Below, one piece after another: positions 1-9,283 of a stretch of DNA of 64,000 nt. Location: the NCBI RefSeq assembly GCF_042675665.1, contig NZ_JBHTJI010000001.1:682001-746000 (forward strand), in the 5' to 3' direction. The notes below the pieces were generated by a model. It had not been told where the DNA came from, did no database searches, and saw nothing but the letters and a program-made list of their open reading frames with translations. The position numbers and the translations under genes were made by a program. Within the stretch, counting starts at the first letter, position 1; every line of letters begins with the position of its first letter. The stretch is from Mariniflexile jejuense (GTDB taxonomy: Bacteria > Bacteroidota > Bacteroidia > Flavobacteriales > Flavobacteriaceae).

Positions 1-82
1 TTTAGGTACTAAATATTTTGAAACAAAAATCATGTTTTATACAACTCAAAATTCAATCCAAAATACATTATCTTTGTTATAC

Positions 83-253
83 ATGAAAAAAATAATTCCT
101 GTTGAAGAAGGCGATTACTACTTAACCCCAGAAGGTTACCGCTGTTTTACCGAACAATACCACCTAAAAAGAGGTTATTGCTGTGAAAGTGGTTGTAGGC
201 ATTGTCCGTATGGATTTGATAATAAAACGAATAGCGTAAAAAACACTAATTAA
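83..253 (+). CDS. DUF5522-type small Cys-rich protein
   Basis: A 56-residue protein of the small DUF5522 type common in Bacteroidota; its function is not known. It contains a LTPEGYRCFTEQYHLKRGYC stretch followed by CESGCRHCPYGF, with cysteines at about 21, 33, 34, 38 and 41, which suggests metal binding (inference). An in-frame ATG exists further upstream at 32, but the family normally begins close to the EGDYYLTPEG segment, so the ATG at 83 is preferred. The conserved core is complete. The next gene is 84 bases downstream on the same strand. Confidence 0.72.
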   Translation: MKKIIPVEEGDYYLTPEGYRCFTEQYHLKRGYCCESGCRHCPYGFDNKTNSVKNTN

Positions 254-337
254 TTACAACTAACTTAAAAGTTGCTTGGTATGATTATTGATGCTAATAA
301 ACAAAAAAAGATAATATAAACTAAAATTTTTTCTGCT

Positions 338-907
338 ATGAAAACATTACTAAAAACCATACCATTTTTAGCTTTACTAATTGTGGTAACATCTTGCAGC
401 TCTGTTAGAGTTGCTGCCGATTATGATAAGAATGCCAGTTTTAGCACCTACAAAACCTTTGCGTTTTTTAAAACTGGCATTGATAAAGCTGAAATTAGCG
501 ATTTAGATAAACGCCGAATTTTAAGAGCCATTGAAGCTGAAATGCTTGCAAAAGGCTTTACAAAATCTGAAAATCCTGATATACTTATAAGTCTTTTTAC
601 CAAATCGAACCAACGCGTAGATGTTTATAACAACTCTTGGGGCATGGGTGCTTGGGGCTGGGGTGGTTTTGGCCCGTGGGGTGGTGGCTTTGGTCCTGGT
701 TGGGGTTGGGGTTGGAACCAACCAAATGTTTCAACCAGAACCGAAGGTGTTTTATTCATAGACTTAATTGATGCCAGTAAAAAAGATTTAATCTGGCAAG
801 GTATGGGCACTGGTTACTTAACCCAAAATATGGATAAAAAAGATGCTCGTATACAAGAATTTGTTTCTAAAATAATGGAAAAATATCCTCCCGGAATGAC
901 AAAATAA
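338..907 (+). CDS. DUF4136 family lipoprotein
   Basis: A 189-residue predicted lipoprotein. The N-terminus is a signal peptide ending in a lipobox (VVTSC, lipidated Cys20), so the mature protein should be anchored in the envelope. The body has the DUF4136 layout: an opening YDKNASFSTYKTFAF segment, a region DILISLFTK, and a C-terminal VLFIDLIDASKKDLIWQGMGTG strand pair. Between them, residues about 101-128 form a Gly/Trp-rich low-complexity stretch (GWGGFGPWGGG-like), a common insertion in this family. The function is unknown. A strong hairpin terminator follows directly, so the gene probably ends its transcript. Confidence 0.85.
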   Translation: MKTLLKTIPFLALLIVVTSCSSVRVAADYDKNASFSTYKTFAFFKTGIDKAEISDLDKRRILRAIEAEMLAKGFTKSENPDILISLFTKSNQRVDVYNNSWGMGAWGWGGFGPWGGGFGPGWGWGWNQPNVSTRTEGVLFIDLIDASKKDLIWQGMGTGYLTQNMDKKDARIQEFVSKIMEKYPPGMTK

Positions 908-920
908 AATAGTTTTAAAA

Positions 921-948
921 AAGCAACTTGAAAGAGTTGCTTTTTTAT
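921..948 (+). terminator. Rho-independent terminator after the DUF4136 gene
   Basis: Perfect 8-bp stem (aagcaact / agttgctt, 921-928 and 935-942) with a 6-nt loop, followed by a T-rich tract. It lies 14 bases after the DUF4136 stop codon. Confidence 0.85.
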
Positions 949-1019
949 TTAACATCACTTTATAAAAGCTTACTTATAGAATTTGTATTTTTACTAAAAC
1001 ACATATTACGTATCATTTT

Positions 1020-2798
1020 ATGCTTAATTCTATAGAAACTAATCCTATTTTAAATCGCTTACCTAAGCATTTGCTTCAGTTTATAAAGCCTCAAAATTAT
1101 GATACTTATTCGGCTATAGACCAAGCTGTTTGGCGTTATGTGATGCGTAAAAATGTTGATTTTTTAAAAACTGTTGCCCATAAATCGTATGTAGACGGGT
1201 TAAAACAAACGGGTATTTCTGTAGATAGCATCCCGAATATGTACGGTATGAACCGTATTTTAAAAGATATTGGTTGGGCAGCTGTGGCAGTTGATGGATT
1301 TATTCCACCTAATGCGTTTATGGAGTTTCAAGCCTACAACGTTTTGGTAATAGCTAGCGATATTAGACAATTAGAACATATTGAATACACACCAGCGCCC
1401 GATATTATACACGAAGGCGCAGGACATGCTCCTATAATTGCAAACCCAGAATATGCCGAATATTTGCGCAGGTTTGGAGAAATTGGTTGTAAAGCCATTT
1501 CATCTGCTAAAGATTACGAATTGTATGAAGCTGTTAGACATTTATCAATTATTAAAGAAGCTCCAAATTCTAGTGAAGCAGCTATCACTTCTGCAGAAAA
1601 TAAAGTTGAAGACTTACAAAATAACATGGGTAAACCAAGTGAAATGGCTCTCATTAGAAACCTACATTGGTGGACCGTTGAATATGGGTTAATTGGCGCT
1701 TTGGAAAACCCAAAAATTTACGGTGCTGGTTTACTTTCATCTATTGGAGAAAGTGCTTGGTGCATGACGAATGCCGTTAAAAAACTACCCTACACTATTG
1801 AAGCTGCTTTTAAAAATTTCGATATAACAAAACCACAACCGCAACTATTTGTAACACCCAATTTCGCTCATTTAAGCTTAATTTTAGAAGAATTTGCAAA
1901 CACCATGGCACTTCGAAAAGGTGGACTTTCTGGTATTGAAAAATTAATCGCATCAAAAGCTTTAGGCACCATTGAGTTAAGTACGGGACTTCAAATTTCT
2001 GGACTATTTTCTGAAGTTATTGAAGATAACGGCAACCCAATTTACATTCAAACTACTGGTAAAACCGCATTATCTTATAGAGAAAAAGAATTAGTTGGTC
2101 ATGGCACAAAAACACACTCCAAAGGTTTTGGTTCGCCTATCGGGAAACTAAAAGGCATCAATTTAGCAATTGAAGATATGAGTCCGCGCGATTTAAGCGC
2201 ATATAATATTTACGAAGAAAAAACGGTTACATTAGAGTTTGATGGCGGCATTAGTGTTTCGGGTGAAATTATAACAGGTAAACGAAATCTTCAAGGAAAA
2301 ATAATCCTTATCAGTTTTAAACATTGTACAGTTAAGCATCATGACACTATTTTGTTTAAACCAGAATGGGGTGTTTATGATATGGCTGTTGGAAAAGCAA
2401 TTGTGTCAGCATTTTCAGGTCCTGCAGATTTTGAAAGTTTCGATTTAATAACACATACTATATCATCAAAAACCATTCATATTAAAAAAAACAGTAAACT
2501 ATTAAAACTCGAAACGCTTTACCAACAAGTTAGAGATTATAGAGATGGTAAAAATAAAACCATATCAAGAACAAAAGTTTTAGAACAGTTGATGGATGAA
2601 TTTCCTAACGATTGGTTGCTACCCATTGAACTTTATGAATTAGCTTATAACAGTAATGAAGTAAAACTATGTGAAACAATTTTAAACCACCTAGAAACTA
2701 TAAAACGAAACAAACCAGAAGTTGGACGTTTGATTGATGATGGGTTGGCTATTATTGGAAAGAAAAACAACATTGGTTTGAATTATGAAACTAATTGA
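1020..2798 (+). CDS. Aromatic amino acid hydroxylase (phenylalanine 4-monooxygenase type) with long C-terminal extension
   Basis: A non-heme iron, tetrahydropterin-dependent hydroxylase that should convert Phe to Tyr or act on a related aromatic amino acid. The iron site is visible: H131 and H136 in the IIHEGAGHAP segment and E221 in WWTVEYGL, matching the 2-His-1-carboxylate triad, followed by the conserved YGAGLLSSIGE motif. The catalytic domain occupies about residues 20-310. At 592 residues the protein is about twice the length of the classical bacterial PhhA; the last ~280 residues are an extension I cannot assign to a named domain. Similar long forms are known from Bacteroidota. Substrate choice (Phe versus Trp) cannot be decided from sequence alone. 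No pterin recycling gene is adjacent. Confidence 0.88.
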   Translation: MLNSIETNPILNRLPKHLLQFIKPQNYDTYSAIDQAVWRYVMRKNVDFLKTVAHKSYVDGLKQTGISVDSIPNMYGMNRILKDIGWAAVAVDGFIPPNAFMEFQAYNVLVIASDIRQLEHIEYTPAPDIIHEGAGHAPIIANPEYAEYLRRFGEIGCKAISSAKDYELYEAVRHLSIIKEAPNSSEAAITSAENKVEDLQNNMGKPSEMALIRNLHWWTVEYGLIGALENPKIYGAGLLSSIGESAWCMTNAVKKLPYTIEAAFKNFDITKPQPQLFVTPNFAHLSLILEEFANTMALRKGGLSGIEKLIASKALGTIELSTGLQISGLFSEVIEDNGNPIYIQTTGKTALSYREKELVGHGTKTHSKGFGSPIGKLKGINLAIEDMSPRDLSAYNIYEEKTVTLEFDGGISVSGEIITGKRNLQGKIILISFKHCTVKHHDTILFKPEWGVYDMAVGKAIVSAFSGPADFESFDLITHTISSKTIHIKKNSKLLKLETLYQQVRDYRDGKNKTISRTKVLEQLMDEFPNDWLLPIELYELAYNSNEVKLCETILNHLETIKRNKPEVGRLIDDGLAIIGKKNNIGLNYETN

Positions 2799-2920
2799 AC
2801 AACGTTTATTTATCAGGGAAATTTCGTGTTTGTGCACGAGGATTTTCCAAAATAAAATCGGAAGCTAGCAAACAGGCTACTAACTTTGGCTTAGCTAAAA
2901 CTAGCATTTTTTTATACGGC

Positions 2921-3715
2921 TTAGCAAACGTTTTTTATAATTTTTTCTATTCTAATAATGTCATCTAAATTCACAAGCTTTGTTGTTTTTATAAATAGAT
3001 TGTCATTGTAAATTTCAATTTCTAATTTTTTTTCGTTTTCAAAACTGTTTAAGATATCTTTTATTAGAATAACATTTCGGCTTTTTTTGAAAGTAAAACA
3101 CTCGTAATCACTAATTTTCAATTCATCATCATTTCTTAATAAGTCAAGAAGTTTTTCCGAAGAAGACTTTTCTCTTAAAAAATAATGACCATTTGTGTTT
3201 TTTATTTTGATCCAAAACATTAGATGCGATTCACAATAGTCATCTTGGTAATATGTCATTCCGTGTAATTCTGGTGCTGGTAAAAACACAATTCCATTTT
3301 CAAACTTAAAAGGATTTGAATAATTCCAATCGTCATAACTATTCAAAATTTTAGTTTTTTCAAACATTTTTAGCTGTTCATCTGTTAGTTTTGTTCTTTG
3401 GTATTCTTGACTTTCTCTCAAATAATTTAATGCAATTTCAGCTTGTTTTTCATCAGCACTCGGTAGTTTCTCAAGTTCAGATTCAGAAATTGTCATAAAT
3501 TCATTATCATTTGCAACCCAATGTCCAGATTCTGCTTGTTCCAAGGTCAGTTTAGTTCCTGTTTCGGGGTCAATAATATATTCATCCGACAAACTTTCTT
3601 TTAGTTTCCGATTATATTCTTTTTGTTCATCAGTTTCACAAGAAAATAATTTATTAATCTGATAAAGCACAATTAAAGCTATGCATATGTAAAATACTAT
3701 TTCTCCTAATTCCAT
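2921..3715 (-). CDS. Uncharacterised membrane-anchored protein
   Basis: 264 residues, not recognised. One hydrophobic segment at about residues 5-25 would anchor the N-terminus, and the remaining ~240 residues are hydrophilic and charged. A short segment around residues 48-70 (DPETGTKLTLEQAESGHW) looks like a motif repeated in other flavobacterial proteins of unknown role. The rest has alternating charged and aromatic residues and no catalytic motif I can name. It stands between the convergent hydroxylase and a crotonase gene 38 bases upstream on the same strand. The intact reading frame supports a real gene. Confidence 0.7.
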   Translation of the reverse strand: MELGEIVFYICIALIVLYQINKLFSCETDEQKEYNRKLKESLSDEYIIDPETGTKLTLEQAESGHWVANDNEFMTISESELEKLPSADEKQAEIALNYLRESQEYQRTKLTDEQLKMFEKTKILNSYDDWNYSNPFKFENGIVFLPAPELHGMTYYQDDYCESHLMFWIKIKNTNGHYFLREKSSSEKLLDLLRNDDELKISDYECFTFKKSRNVILIKDILNSFENEKKLEIEIYNDNLFIKTTKLVNLDDIIRIEKIIKNVC

Positions 3716-3753
3716 TCGGATGTTCTCAAATGTTGTATAACTTTATAACAACC

Positions 3754-4506
3754 TTACCTAAATCGTTTCAAGGTATTTTTGGTAAATTCACTTAACACTA
3801 ATGCACCACTAATTTCGGCACGTTCAGATAAAAGTGTGTTCCAATGGTCTGTACCTTTCCAAAAAACAGATTTCATTTGTGTTAAAGCTTCAGGGTTATA
3901 GCTGCTTAATTTTTCAGCTAAAGCTATTATTGCTTCATCTAATTCTTCAGTAGTTTCAAACAACTCTGAATACAAACCTTTGGTTTTTGCCCATTCTGCA
4001 GAAAAAAATGTTTCAGCATCAATTGTCATTTGAGACATAGCAGATAATCCTATTTTTCTAGTTACAGCAGGTTCAATTACAAATGGACCAATGCCAATGC
4101 TTAATTCACTTAGCCTAATGGATGCATATTTGTTTGCTAAACAATAATCGGTGGCTGCAGCTAAACCTACACCACCTCCAACAGTTTTTCCTTGCACACG
4201 ACCAATTATAAGTTTTGGGCATGTTCGCATAGCGTTTATTACATTTGCAAAACCTGCAAAAAACACTTTGCCTTCTTCGGCATTATTAACAGCCATAACT
4301 TCATTAAAACTTGCACCGGCACAAAATGTTCTATCACCACCACTTTGCAAAACAATCACGTTTATTGCATTGTTGCTTCCTGCTTCTTCAATAGTTGCTT
4401 TTAACTTTGTTAAAATATCACTTGGCATTGAATTTCTGTTCGGATGAAAAAATTCAATATATCCAACGTTATTTTTTATGCGTAATGTTACGTAAGGCTC
4501 GGTCAT
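3754..4506 (-). CDS. Enoyl-CoA hydratase/isomerase (crotonase) family protein
   Basis: A 250-residue crotonase-fold enzyme acting on an acyl-CoA thioester. Both oxyanion-hole segments are visible: RTFCAGASFNE at about residues 59-69 and GKTVGGGVGLAAATDY at about residues 105-120. Length is normal for the family. The usual hydratase glutamates are not clearly conserved (the second region reads LSELSIGIGPFV, with Glu in the ELSIG segment), so hydratase, isomerase or methylglutaconyl-CoA-like activity cannot be separated by eye. No beta-oxidation genes are adjacent, so the pathway is open. Confidence 0.85.
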   Translation of the reverse strand: MTEPYVTLRIKNNVGYIEFFHPNRNSMPSDILTKLKATIEEAGSNNAINVIVLQSGGDRTFCAGASFNEVMAVNNAEEGKVFFAGFANVINAMRTCPKLIIGRVQGKTVGGGVGLAAATDYCLANKYASIRLSELSIGIGPFVIEPAVTRKIGLSAMSQMTIDAETFFSAEWAKTKGLYSELFETTEELDEAIIALAEKLSSYNPEALTQMKSVFWKGTDHWNTLLSERAEISGALVLSEFTKNTLKRFR

Positions 4507-4630
4507 TTTATAAAAATTTGACGTGTTTTTTTAAAGGCTGAATATACATAAATTTTTGATGACTACTTAAGTAACTTATGTTACCATTATTATAAATTAA
4601 TTTGAAGTAATTTGTAAAAAAATTAAAATT

Positions 4631-4936
4631 ATGGGATTATTAGATTTATTATTTGGGAATAAGCAAAACACTATTAAAGAGTTTCAAAAAAGAGGTGCTA
4701 TAATAATAGATGTAAGAACTGCTAGCGAATACCAACAAGGTGCTATTAAAGGTTCTAAAAATATGCCTTTGCAAACTATTTCTTCAAAAATTAATGATAT
4801 TAAAAAACTTAACAAACCCGTTATAACCTGTTGTGCTAGCGGTATGCGTTCTGGTAGTGCTGCCAGTATTTTAAAAAGTAATGGTATAGAAGCTGTTAAT
4901 GGCGGCGGCTGGATGAGTTTACAAACTAAATTATAA
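4631..4936 (+). CDS. Rhodanese-like single-domain protein
   Basis: A 101-residue single rhodanese domain, a probable cytoplasmic sulfurtransferase. It has the IIDVRTASEYQQGAI signature and the active-site loop C68-A-S-G-M-R-S, with Cys68 as the expected persulfide carrier; the preceding residue is also Cys (67). It is complete and short, like PspE/GlpE-type proteins. The stop codon overlaps the convergent DUF4230 stop by six bases. The sulfur acceptor cannot be told from context. Confidence 0.85.
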   Translation: MGLLDLLFGNKQNTIKEFQKRGAIIIDVRTASEYQQGAIKGSKNMPLQTISSKINDIKKLNKPVITCCASGMRSGSAASILKSNGIEAVNGGGWMSLQTKL

Positions 4937-5545
4937 TTTAAGTGTTTCTAATTGGTTGGTACTTTTTATGGTGTTATCATTATATTTAAGTGTCCAACCA
5001 AGTGAATTAGTTAAAATATAAAACTTAGAAAGTTCGCTTATCAATCGGTTTTTGGCATTAGCTTTTATATCCGATTTTTCTAGCTTTTTGGTTAACGATT
5101 TTTTGATAGTTTCTTTAATATTATTATAATCGTCTGCCTCAAATGGATTAAAATAATCTGCTTGAATATCATAATATTTTAAATCTGGGCTTATTTTTAT
5201 TTCTTCCTTAGGAATACTAACAATGGTAAGTGTTTTGTTGGTTTGGTCTATTTCAAATTCAATTTTACTTAAATCGTACGCCACTGTAACATCGGCATTT
5301 ACCACAACCAACGCTTTTTTATCGGAAGTAAAAAAACTACCTAAAATTTCTTTGGAGTTTTTATAATTGAAAACTTCACTAAAATGTCCTTCGGTAACAA
5401 CTAATTTACCAACATTTTTTATTTGTTCTTGGATAAGGTCTGAGCTTTCTTGAAGCACAATTTTATCATCTTTTTTAGAATCGCAGTACTTAAATGTGAA
5501 CAGCAATACCACTGCTGCAATAACACCTATTATAATTTTTCGCAT
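4931..5545 (-). CDS. DUF4230 family protein
   Basis: A 204-residue protein of the DUF4230 type. It has an N-terminal hydrophobic segment (residues about 3-20) and then a soluble, presumably periplasmic domain with the typical VTEGHFSEV and ALVVVNADVTVAYDLSKIE segments. The function of the family is unknown. It is convergent with the rhodanese gene and shares six bases with it. A Cys at residue 21 after FKY does not make a convincing lipobox, so a membrane anchor is more likely than lipidation. Confidence 0.82.
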   Translation of the reverse strand: MRKIIIGVIAAVVLLFTFKYCDSKKDDKIVLQESSDLIQEQIKNVGKLVVTEGHFSEVFNYKNSKEILGSFFTSDKKALVVVNADVTVAYDLSKIEFEIDQTNKTLTIVSIPKEEIKISPDLKYYDIQADYFNPFEADDYNNIKETIKKSLTKKLEKSDIKANAKNRLISELSKFYILTNSLGWTLKYNDNTIKSTNQLETLKL

Positions 5546-5689
5546 GGTGCTAATGTAAATAAAAAAACATTAGTTTGCTTCGACAAAAAAGCCCTAACTA
5601 ATGTAAATTTAACTAATTCTAAACAGGTTCAAAAATAACAAATACTACTTAATCGTATATTATTTTAATGTTATAAATATGTTAGCTTT

Positions 5690-5732
5690 TTAAAAAACCA
5701 TAAAGCCATTTATAAATAAACAGCTTTATGGT
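5690..5732 (-). terminator. Terminator after the 921-residue secreted-protein gene
   Basis: 10-bp inverted repeat accataaagc (5697-5706) and gctttatggt (5723-5732). On the reverse strand the stem is followed by a T run. It lies 10 bases downstream of the stop codon at 5743. The remaining sequence up to 5546 shows no gene. Confidence 0.75.
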
Positions 5733-5742
5733 AATACTTTAT

Positions 5743-8508
5743 TTAGTTTTTAATTACTTTATTGGTGACTATTTTGCCATTTTCAGACTGTATTTTGAAA
5801 AAATAAATACCGCTAGGATAATTAGATAAATTAATAATTAGGTTTGTTGAACCTACACTTTGTTTAAAAATTTGTTTCCCTAAAAAATTATAAACATCAA
5901 TAGATTTGATTTTTTCATTTGAAGTTACAGTTACACTATTAGAAGTCGGATTTGGAAATAAAACTATAGATCTGGAAATAAAATCTTCCGTTTTCAATGT
6001 AATATCAGAAATTCCTTTTCCTATTGCAAAATCTGAGAATGATGTTAAATTAGTATTTTTAATAGACACTATACTCGCATTTAACGTAGCTAAATTATAA
6101 CCTCCTTGTACTTCCCAAACAGCAGTATTATCAGTTCTTTTAATAACAATATATTCGGCAAGCGATGTACTTATATTGCTTGAATTTTGAATATTTAGCG
6201 TAACATCATAACTTCCACCTGTAGGTTGTTGGTTAGGAGTTACCGAAAACCATCCTCCATTTAAAGCACTAGTTATTGGCGTGCCATTATACACTGTATT
6301 TGGGGTTGTACCTGTAATACTGCCGTTAGTATAAGTAGCTGTAAGACTGTTTACACCCAACATATTATTTGCAGAAATAACAACAGACTGCGTTTTTGAA
6401 TTATCTCCCAAAGGAAATTCATAAACACCTGTTGGGTTTATATAACGTTCTAACTTACCACCGTAAAAATAATTTGTTGAATTAGCTCCTGTGATAGCGT
6501 TTGTATTTGGATTTGTAATAGTTGTTTTTTTATTGTTCAAATTTATTTTACCAGAATTAAATGTGATTGTTGGCACTTTTAAATCGTAAAAAGTTGTTAA
6601 GTTGGTGTTTAATACTAGTGAATTTTCAAATAATCCAGGAAAAAATAATGATGCTTGTGTTCCTGTAAAATTAACACTACCAGACCCTTTCCATTCTTTA
6701 GCACCAAATCCTTGAAAAAAGCCTGCGTTATTCACTGTAATTGCCCCTTCATTTTTGATGCTACCAGTTAAAGCTAAGGTTGAAGGTAAACTTAATGAAA
6801 TCCCAGAATTAACCTGAATTGAAGCTGCTGTTGGCAATGTTGAAACTGTTGGGTAATTTGAAGTAGGTTGATTAAAAACTGCCTTCATGTTATTTGTTGG
6901 AATACCATTAGACCAGTTAGAAACATCGTTCCAATTTGTTGAATTGCCCAACCAAGTTGTTGAAGCTATCATTGGGAAATTTGATGATTTTGTTTGAACA
7001 AAGGCAACATCTTTTCTAAGTCCTGAAGATGTAGAATAGGTTCCATAGGCAGTTGTTATATCTGGCGAAGCATTAAAGCCAGTTAAATTAACTGTTCCGT
7101 AAGACGTAGTTGGTAATGGTGGATTTGATGTTGGGTTAGCAACATCTTCTGCATAAAAAGTGGCTGCCAAGAGATAAGTATCATTGTAGGCTGCCAAAAA
7201 ATTTTGACTAATAGATGGTGCTTTACCACCAGAAATAAATTTAGCAATATTCCAATTGGTATCGGTTTCTACAATTCCGCTAGCACTTTTGGTAGCATCC
7301 GTAGGATACAAATAATCTACACCTGCACTGTATGGAAGTGCATTTTTATAAAACTGATTTGCAAAAATGAGTTTCCCGTTTGGTAATGCCAAAACGGTTT
7401 GTTCGTTTTCATTGATTTGAAAAGGATTATCGGATATGGTGGAATAATCTTTGGCTTTAATGAAGTTTAAATCCTTGTCGGTTGCTACCATTCCGCTAAA
7501 GGTGTTTGCATAATAAGCGTTTATAATTGCTTTTGGATTTGGTAAATTGGCAAAAGGTGCTCCATTGACATTACCTTGATTCCATCTAAAAACAAGATTA
7601 CCCGTGCTAGGATTTACTTGAAAATTTTTGACAGAACCATCAAAAGTTTCCGTTTTAGTCACCGTTCCTGCTGCATTCAAAGTAATAAAAGTTGACCCTC
7701 CATAAGTACTACTTCCTCCCGGGTGCGCTACACCATCAAAAGAATAACCTGCTGTACCAGTCGTGTACACGAATAAATACACATTCTCGTTGTTATCAAT
7801 AAATTTATCAGCCAAATAAAACTCAGAATTTACATTACTGAGGGTATAACCACTATTTAATGCGTCTCTATACCAAATCGTGTTTCCGTTGGAATCTAAT
7901 TTATACAAGGGTGAATTTCGCTTACTGTTTGCATCAGAATTGGGATTAAACCCCCAAAAGAAAACATTACCACTTGGAGCAACAGCTAATTTTAGAATAT
8001 TGGTCTGCGAATATCCAGTAGTTCCCATAGCGAAGGTATTAGCCCATAACGTATTGCCCGAAGCATCAAACTTGGCTATAACAGATTTATTAACACCCGA
8101 AACTGAAACTCCATTTCCCAAATCTACTGGATTTACATCACTTATGGCTCCGCCAATATAAAAATTACCAGCAGCGTCTGTGGTGATACAATCAAAATTG
8201 ATGGGTAAATTGCTAAAAGAACGAATTACCGTTGGCACTCCTGTACTAGCATTTATTTTTCCAAAAAACTTTATATTTCCCGGATAACTTGATTGTGGTG
8301 GTGCTGTTAATGTTGTTGAACCAAAATAAGCAGCTGCCAAACCTGTTCCTCCAAATAATATTTCAGAACCATCAGCGGTATATTTCATGTGTTTCATGTT
8401 TGCTCCACCCAATGTTCCTGTGTTAAAAGCCCAATCCCAACCATTACCAATTTGTGCATTTGTGGTTAGAAAAAATAAAAATAAAATTGAAGTGATAATT
8501 TTTTTCAT
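5743..8508 (-). CDS. Type IX-secreted surface protein with type A sorting domain
   Basis: 921 residues, probably exported by Sec and then moved to the surface by the type IX system whose core genes (gldKLMN) lie at 53-58 kb. Visible parts: a signal peptide at residues 1-18 (ending TTNA-Q), an N-terminal half rich in short beta motifs of the kind FDASGNTLW and KLDSNGNTIWY that suggests a beta-propeller, a central TSTWLGNSTNWNDVSNWSNG segment typical of Bacteroidota surface proteins, and a C-terminal sorting domain from about residue 848 with the FPNPTSN motif, VYNFLGKQI, and a YPSGIYFFKI ending. The substrate or ligand is unknown. It is the gene next downstream of the duplicated sensor cassette, same strand, separated from it by a terminator. 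Confidence 0.88.
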   Translation of the reverse strand: MKKIITSILFLFFLTTNAQIGNGWDWAFNTGTLGGANMKHMKYTADGSEILFGGTGLAAAYFGSTTLTAPPQSSYPGNIKFFGKINASTGVPTVIRSFSNLPINFDCITTDAAGNFYIGGAISDVNPVDLGNGVSVSGVNKSVIAKFDASGNTLWANTFAMGTTGYSQTNILKLAVAPSGNVFFWGFNPNSDANSKRNSPLYKLDSNGNTIWYRDALNSGYTLSNVNSEFYLADKFIDNNENVYLFVYTTGTAGYSFDGVAHPGGSSTYGGSTFITLNAAGTVTKTETFDGSVKNFQVNPSTGNLVFRWNQGNVNGAPFANLPNPKAIINAYYANTFSGMVATDKDLNFIKAKDYSTISDNPFQINENEQTVLALPNGKLIFANQFYKNALPYSAGVDYLYPTDATKSASGIVETDTNWNIAKFISGGKAPSISQNFLAAYNDTYLLAATFYAEDVANPTSNPPLPTTSYGTVNLTGFNASPDITTAYGTYSTSSGLRKDVAFVQTKSSNFPMIASTTWLGNSTNWNDVSNWSNGIPTNNMKAVFNQPTSNYPTVSTLPTAASIQVNSGISLSLPSTLALTGSIKNEGAITVNNAGFFQGFGAKEWKGSGSVNFTGTQASLFFPGLFENSLVLNTNLTTFYDLKVPTITFNSGKINLNNKKTTITNPNTNAITGANSTNYFYGGKLERYINPTGVYEFPLGDNSKTQSVVISANNMLGVNSLTATYTNGSITGTTPNTVYNGTPITSALNGGWFSVTPNQQPTGGSYDVTLNIQNSSNISTSLAEYIVIKRTDNTAVWEVQGGYNLATLNASIVSIKNTNLTSFSDFAIGKGISDITLKTEDFISRSIVLFPNPTSNSVTVTSNEKIKSIDVYNFLGKQIFKQSVGSTNLIINLSNYPSGIYFFKIQSENGKIVTNKVIKN

Positions 8509-8550
8509 AATATTGTTGTTAAAGATTCACACAAAGTTTGCTCAAGCACA

Positions 8551-8586
8551 GTCATAAAAAAATACGCATAGTTGCGTATTTATGAC
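8551..8586 (-). terminator. Terminator closing the first sensor cassette (copy 1)
   Basis: Hairpin with 9-bp core arms aaatacgca (8560-8568) and tgcgtattt (8573-8581) and a 4-nt loop, with an outer gtcataaa/tttatgac extension. On the reverse strand a T run follows. It is nearly identical to the hairpin at 11537-11560 that closes the second copy. Confidence 0.85.
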
Positions 8587-8632
8587 ATATAGATTTTATT
8601 GAAAAATCTTGAATAAGTTGACTATAACACGT

Positions 8633-9280
8633 CTAAATCAGGTTATTAAACCTAGCTTTTTCAATAGCTTCAAGTCTGCTATTAACTTGTAATTTTCTGT
8701 AAATATGTTCAACATGTTTTCTAATAGTACCATTAGAAACGATAAGATTGTGAGCAATAGCATCGTATTTTAAACCACTACTTAATTGCTCTAATACTTT
8801 AATTTCCTGCTGGGTTAATTTAATTTGTTCTTTGTTTTTATACTTATTAAAATCGATAGGATTTCTAAACAATCTAAGGGTTTTTAATGCTATTGAAGGT
8901 GTCATTATAGCACCACCATTTAAAGTTTCTGTAATAGCAGTGTATAAATCTTGCTGAGTCACTTCTTTTAATAAATAACCATCTGCACCGTTTTTTATGG
9001 CGTTAAAAATATTTTCATCATTATCAAAAACAGTAAGCATAATTACTTTTATATGTGGGTATTTGTTTTTAATTAATAATGTAGTCTCAATCCCATCCAT
9101 TTTAGGCATTTCAATATCCATTAAAACAATATCAATATTATGATTTTTTGAAATTTTTTCGAGTAAATCTAAACCATTATTTGCTTTAAATTTCACCACT
9201 AAATCATCAAAAAAAGCCAATTTATCTATAACCGTTTTTAATAGAAACGAATTGTCTTCGGCAATTGCTAATTTTATCAT
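8633..9280 (-). CDS. NarL/LuxR-type response regulator (cassette copy 1)
   Basis: 215 residues: a receiver domain (about 1-120) with acidic pocket E8/D9, phospho-acceptor D55 in VLMDIEMPKMDG, and Lys in the YLLKE switch segment, followed by a C-terminal LuxR-type helix-turn-helix (about 150-210) with the segments LTQQEIKVLEQLSSG and SNGTIRKHVEHIYRKL. It should be a DNA-binding transcription factor phosphorylated by the kinase encoded three bases upstream. It is closely similar throughout to the regulator at 11584-12231. Targets are unknown; the nearest downstream gene on the same strand is the secreted protein at 5743-8508. Confidence 0.93.
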   Translation of the reverse strand: MIKLAIAEDNSFLLKTVIDKLAFFDDLVVKFKANNGLDLLEKISKNHNIDIVLMDIEMPKMDGIETTLLIKNKYPHIKVIMLTVFDNDENIFNAIKNGADGYLLKEVTQQDLYTAITETLNGGAIMTPSIALKTLRLFRNPIDFNKYKNKEQIKLTQQEIKVLEQLSSGLKYDAIAHNLIVSNGTIRKHVEHIYRKLQVNSRLEAIEKARFNNLI

Positions 9281-9283
9281 AAA

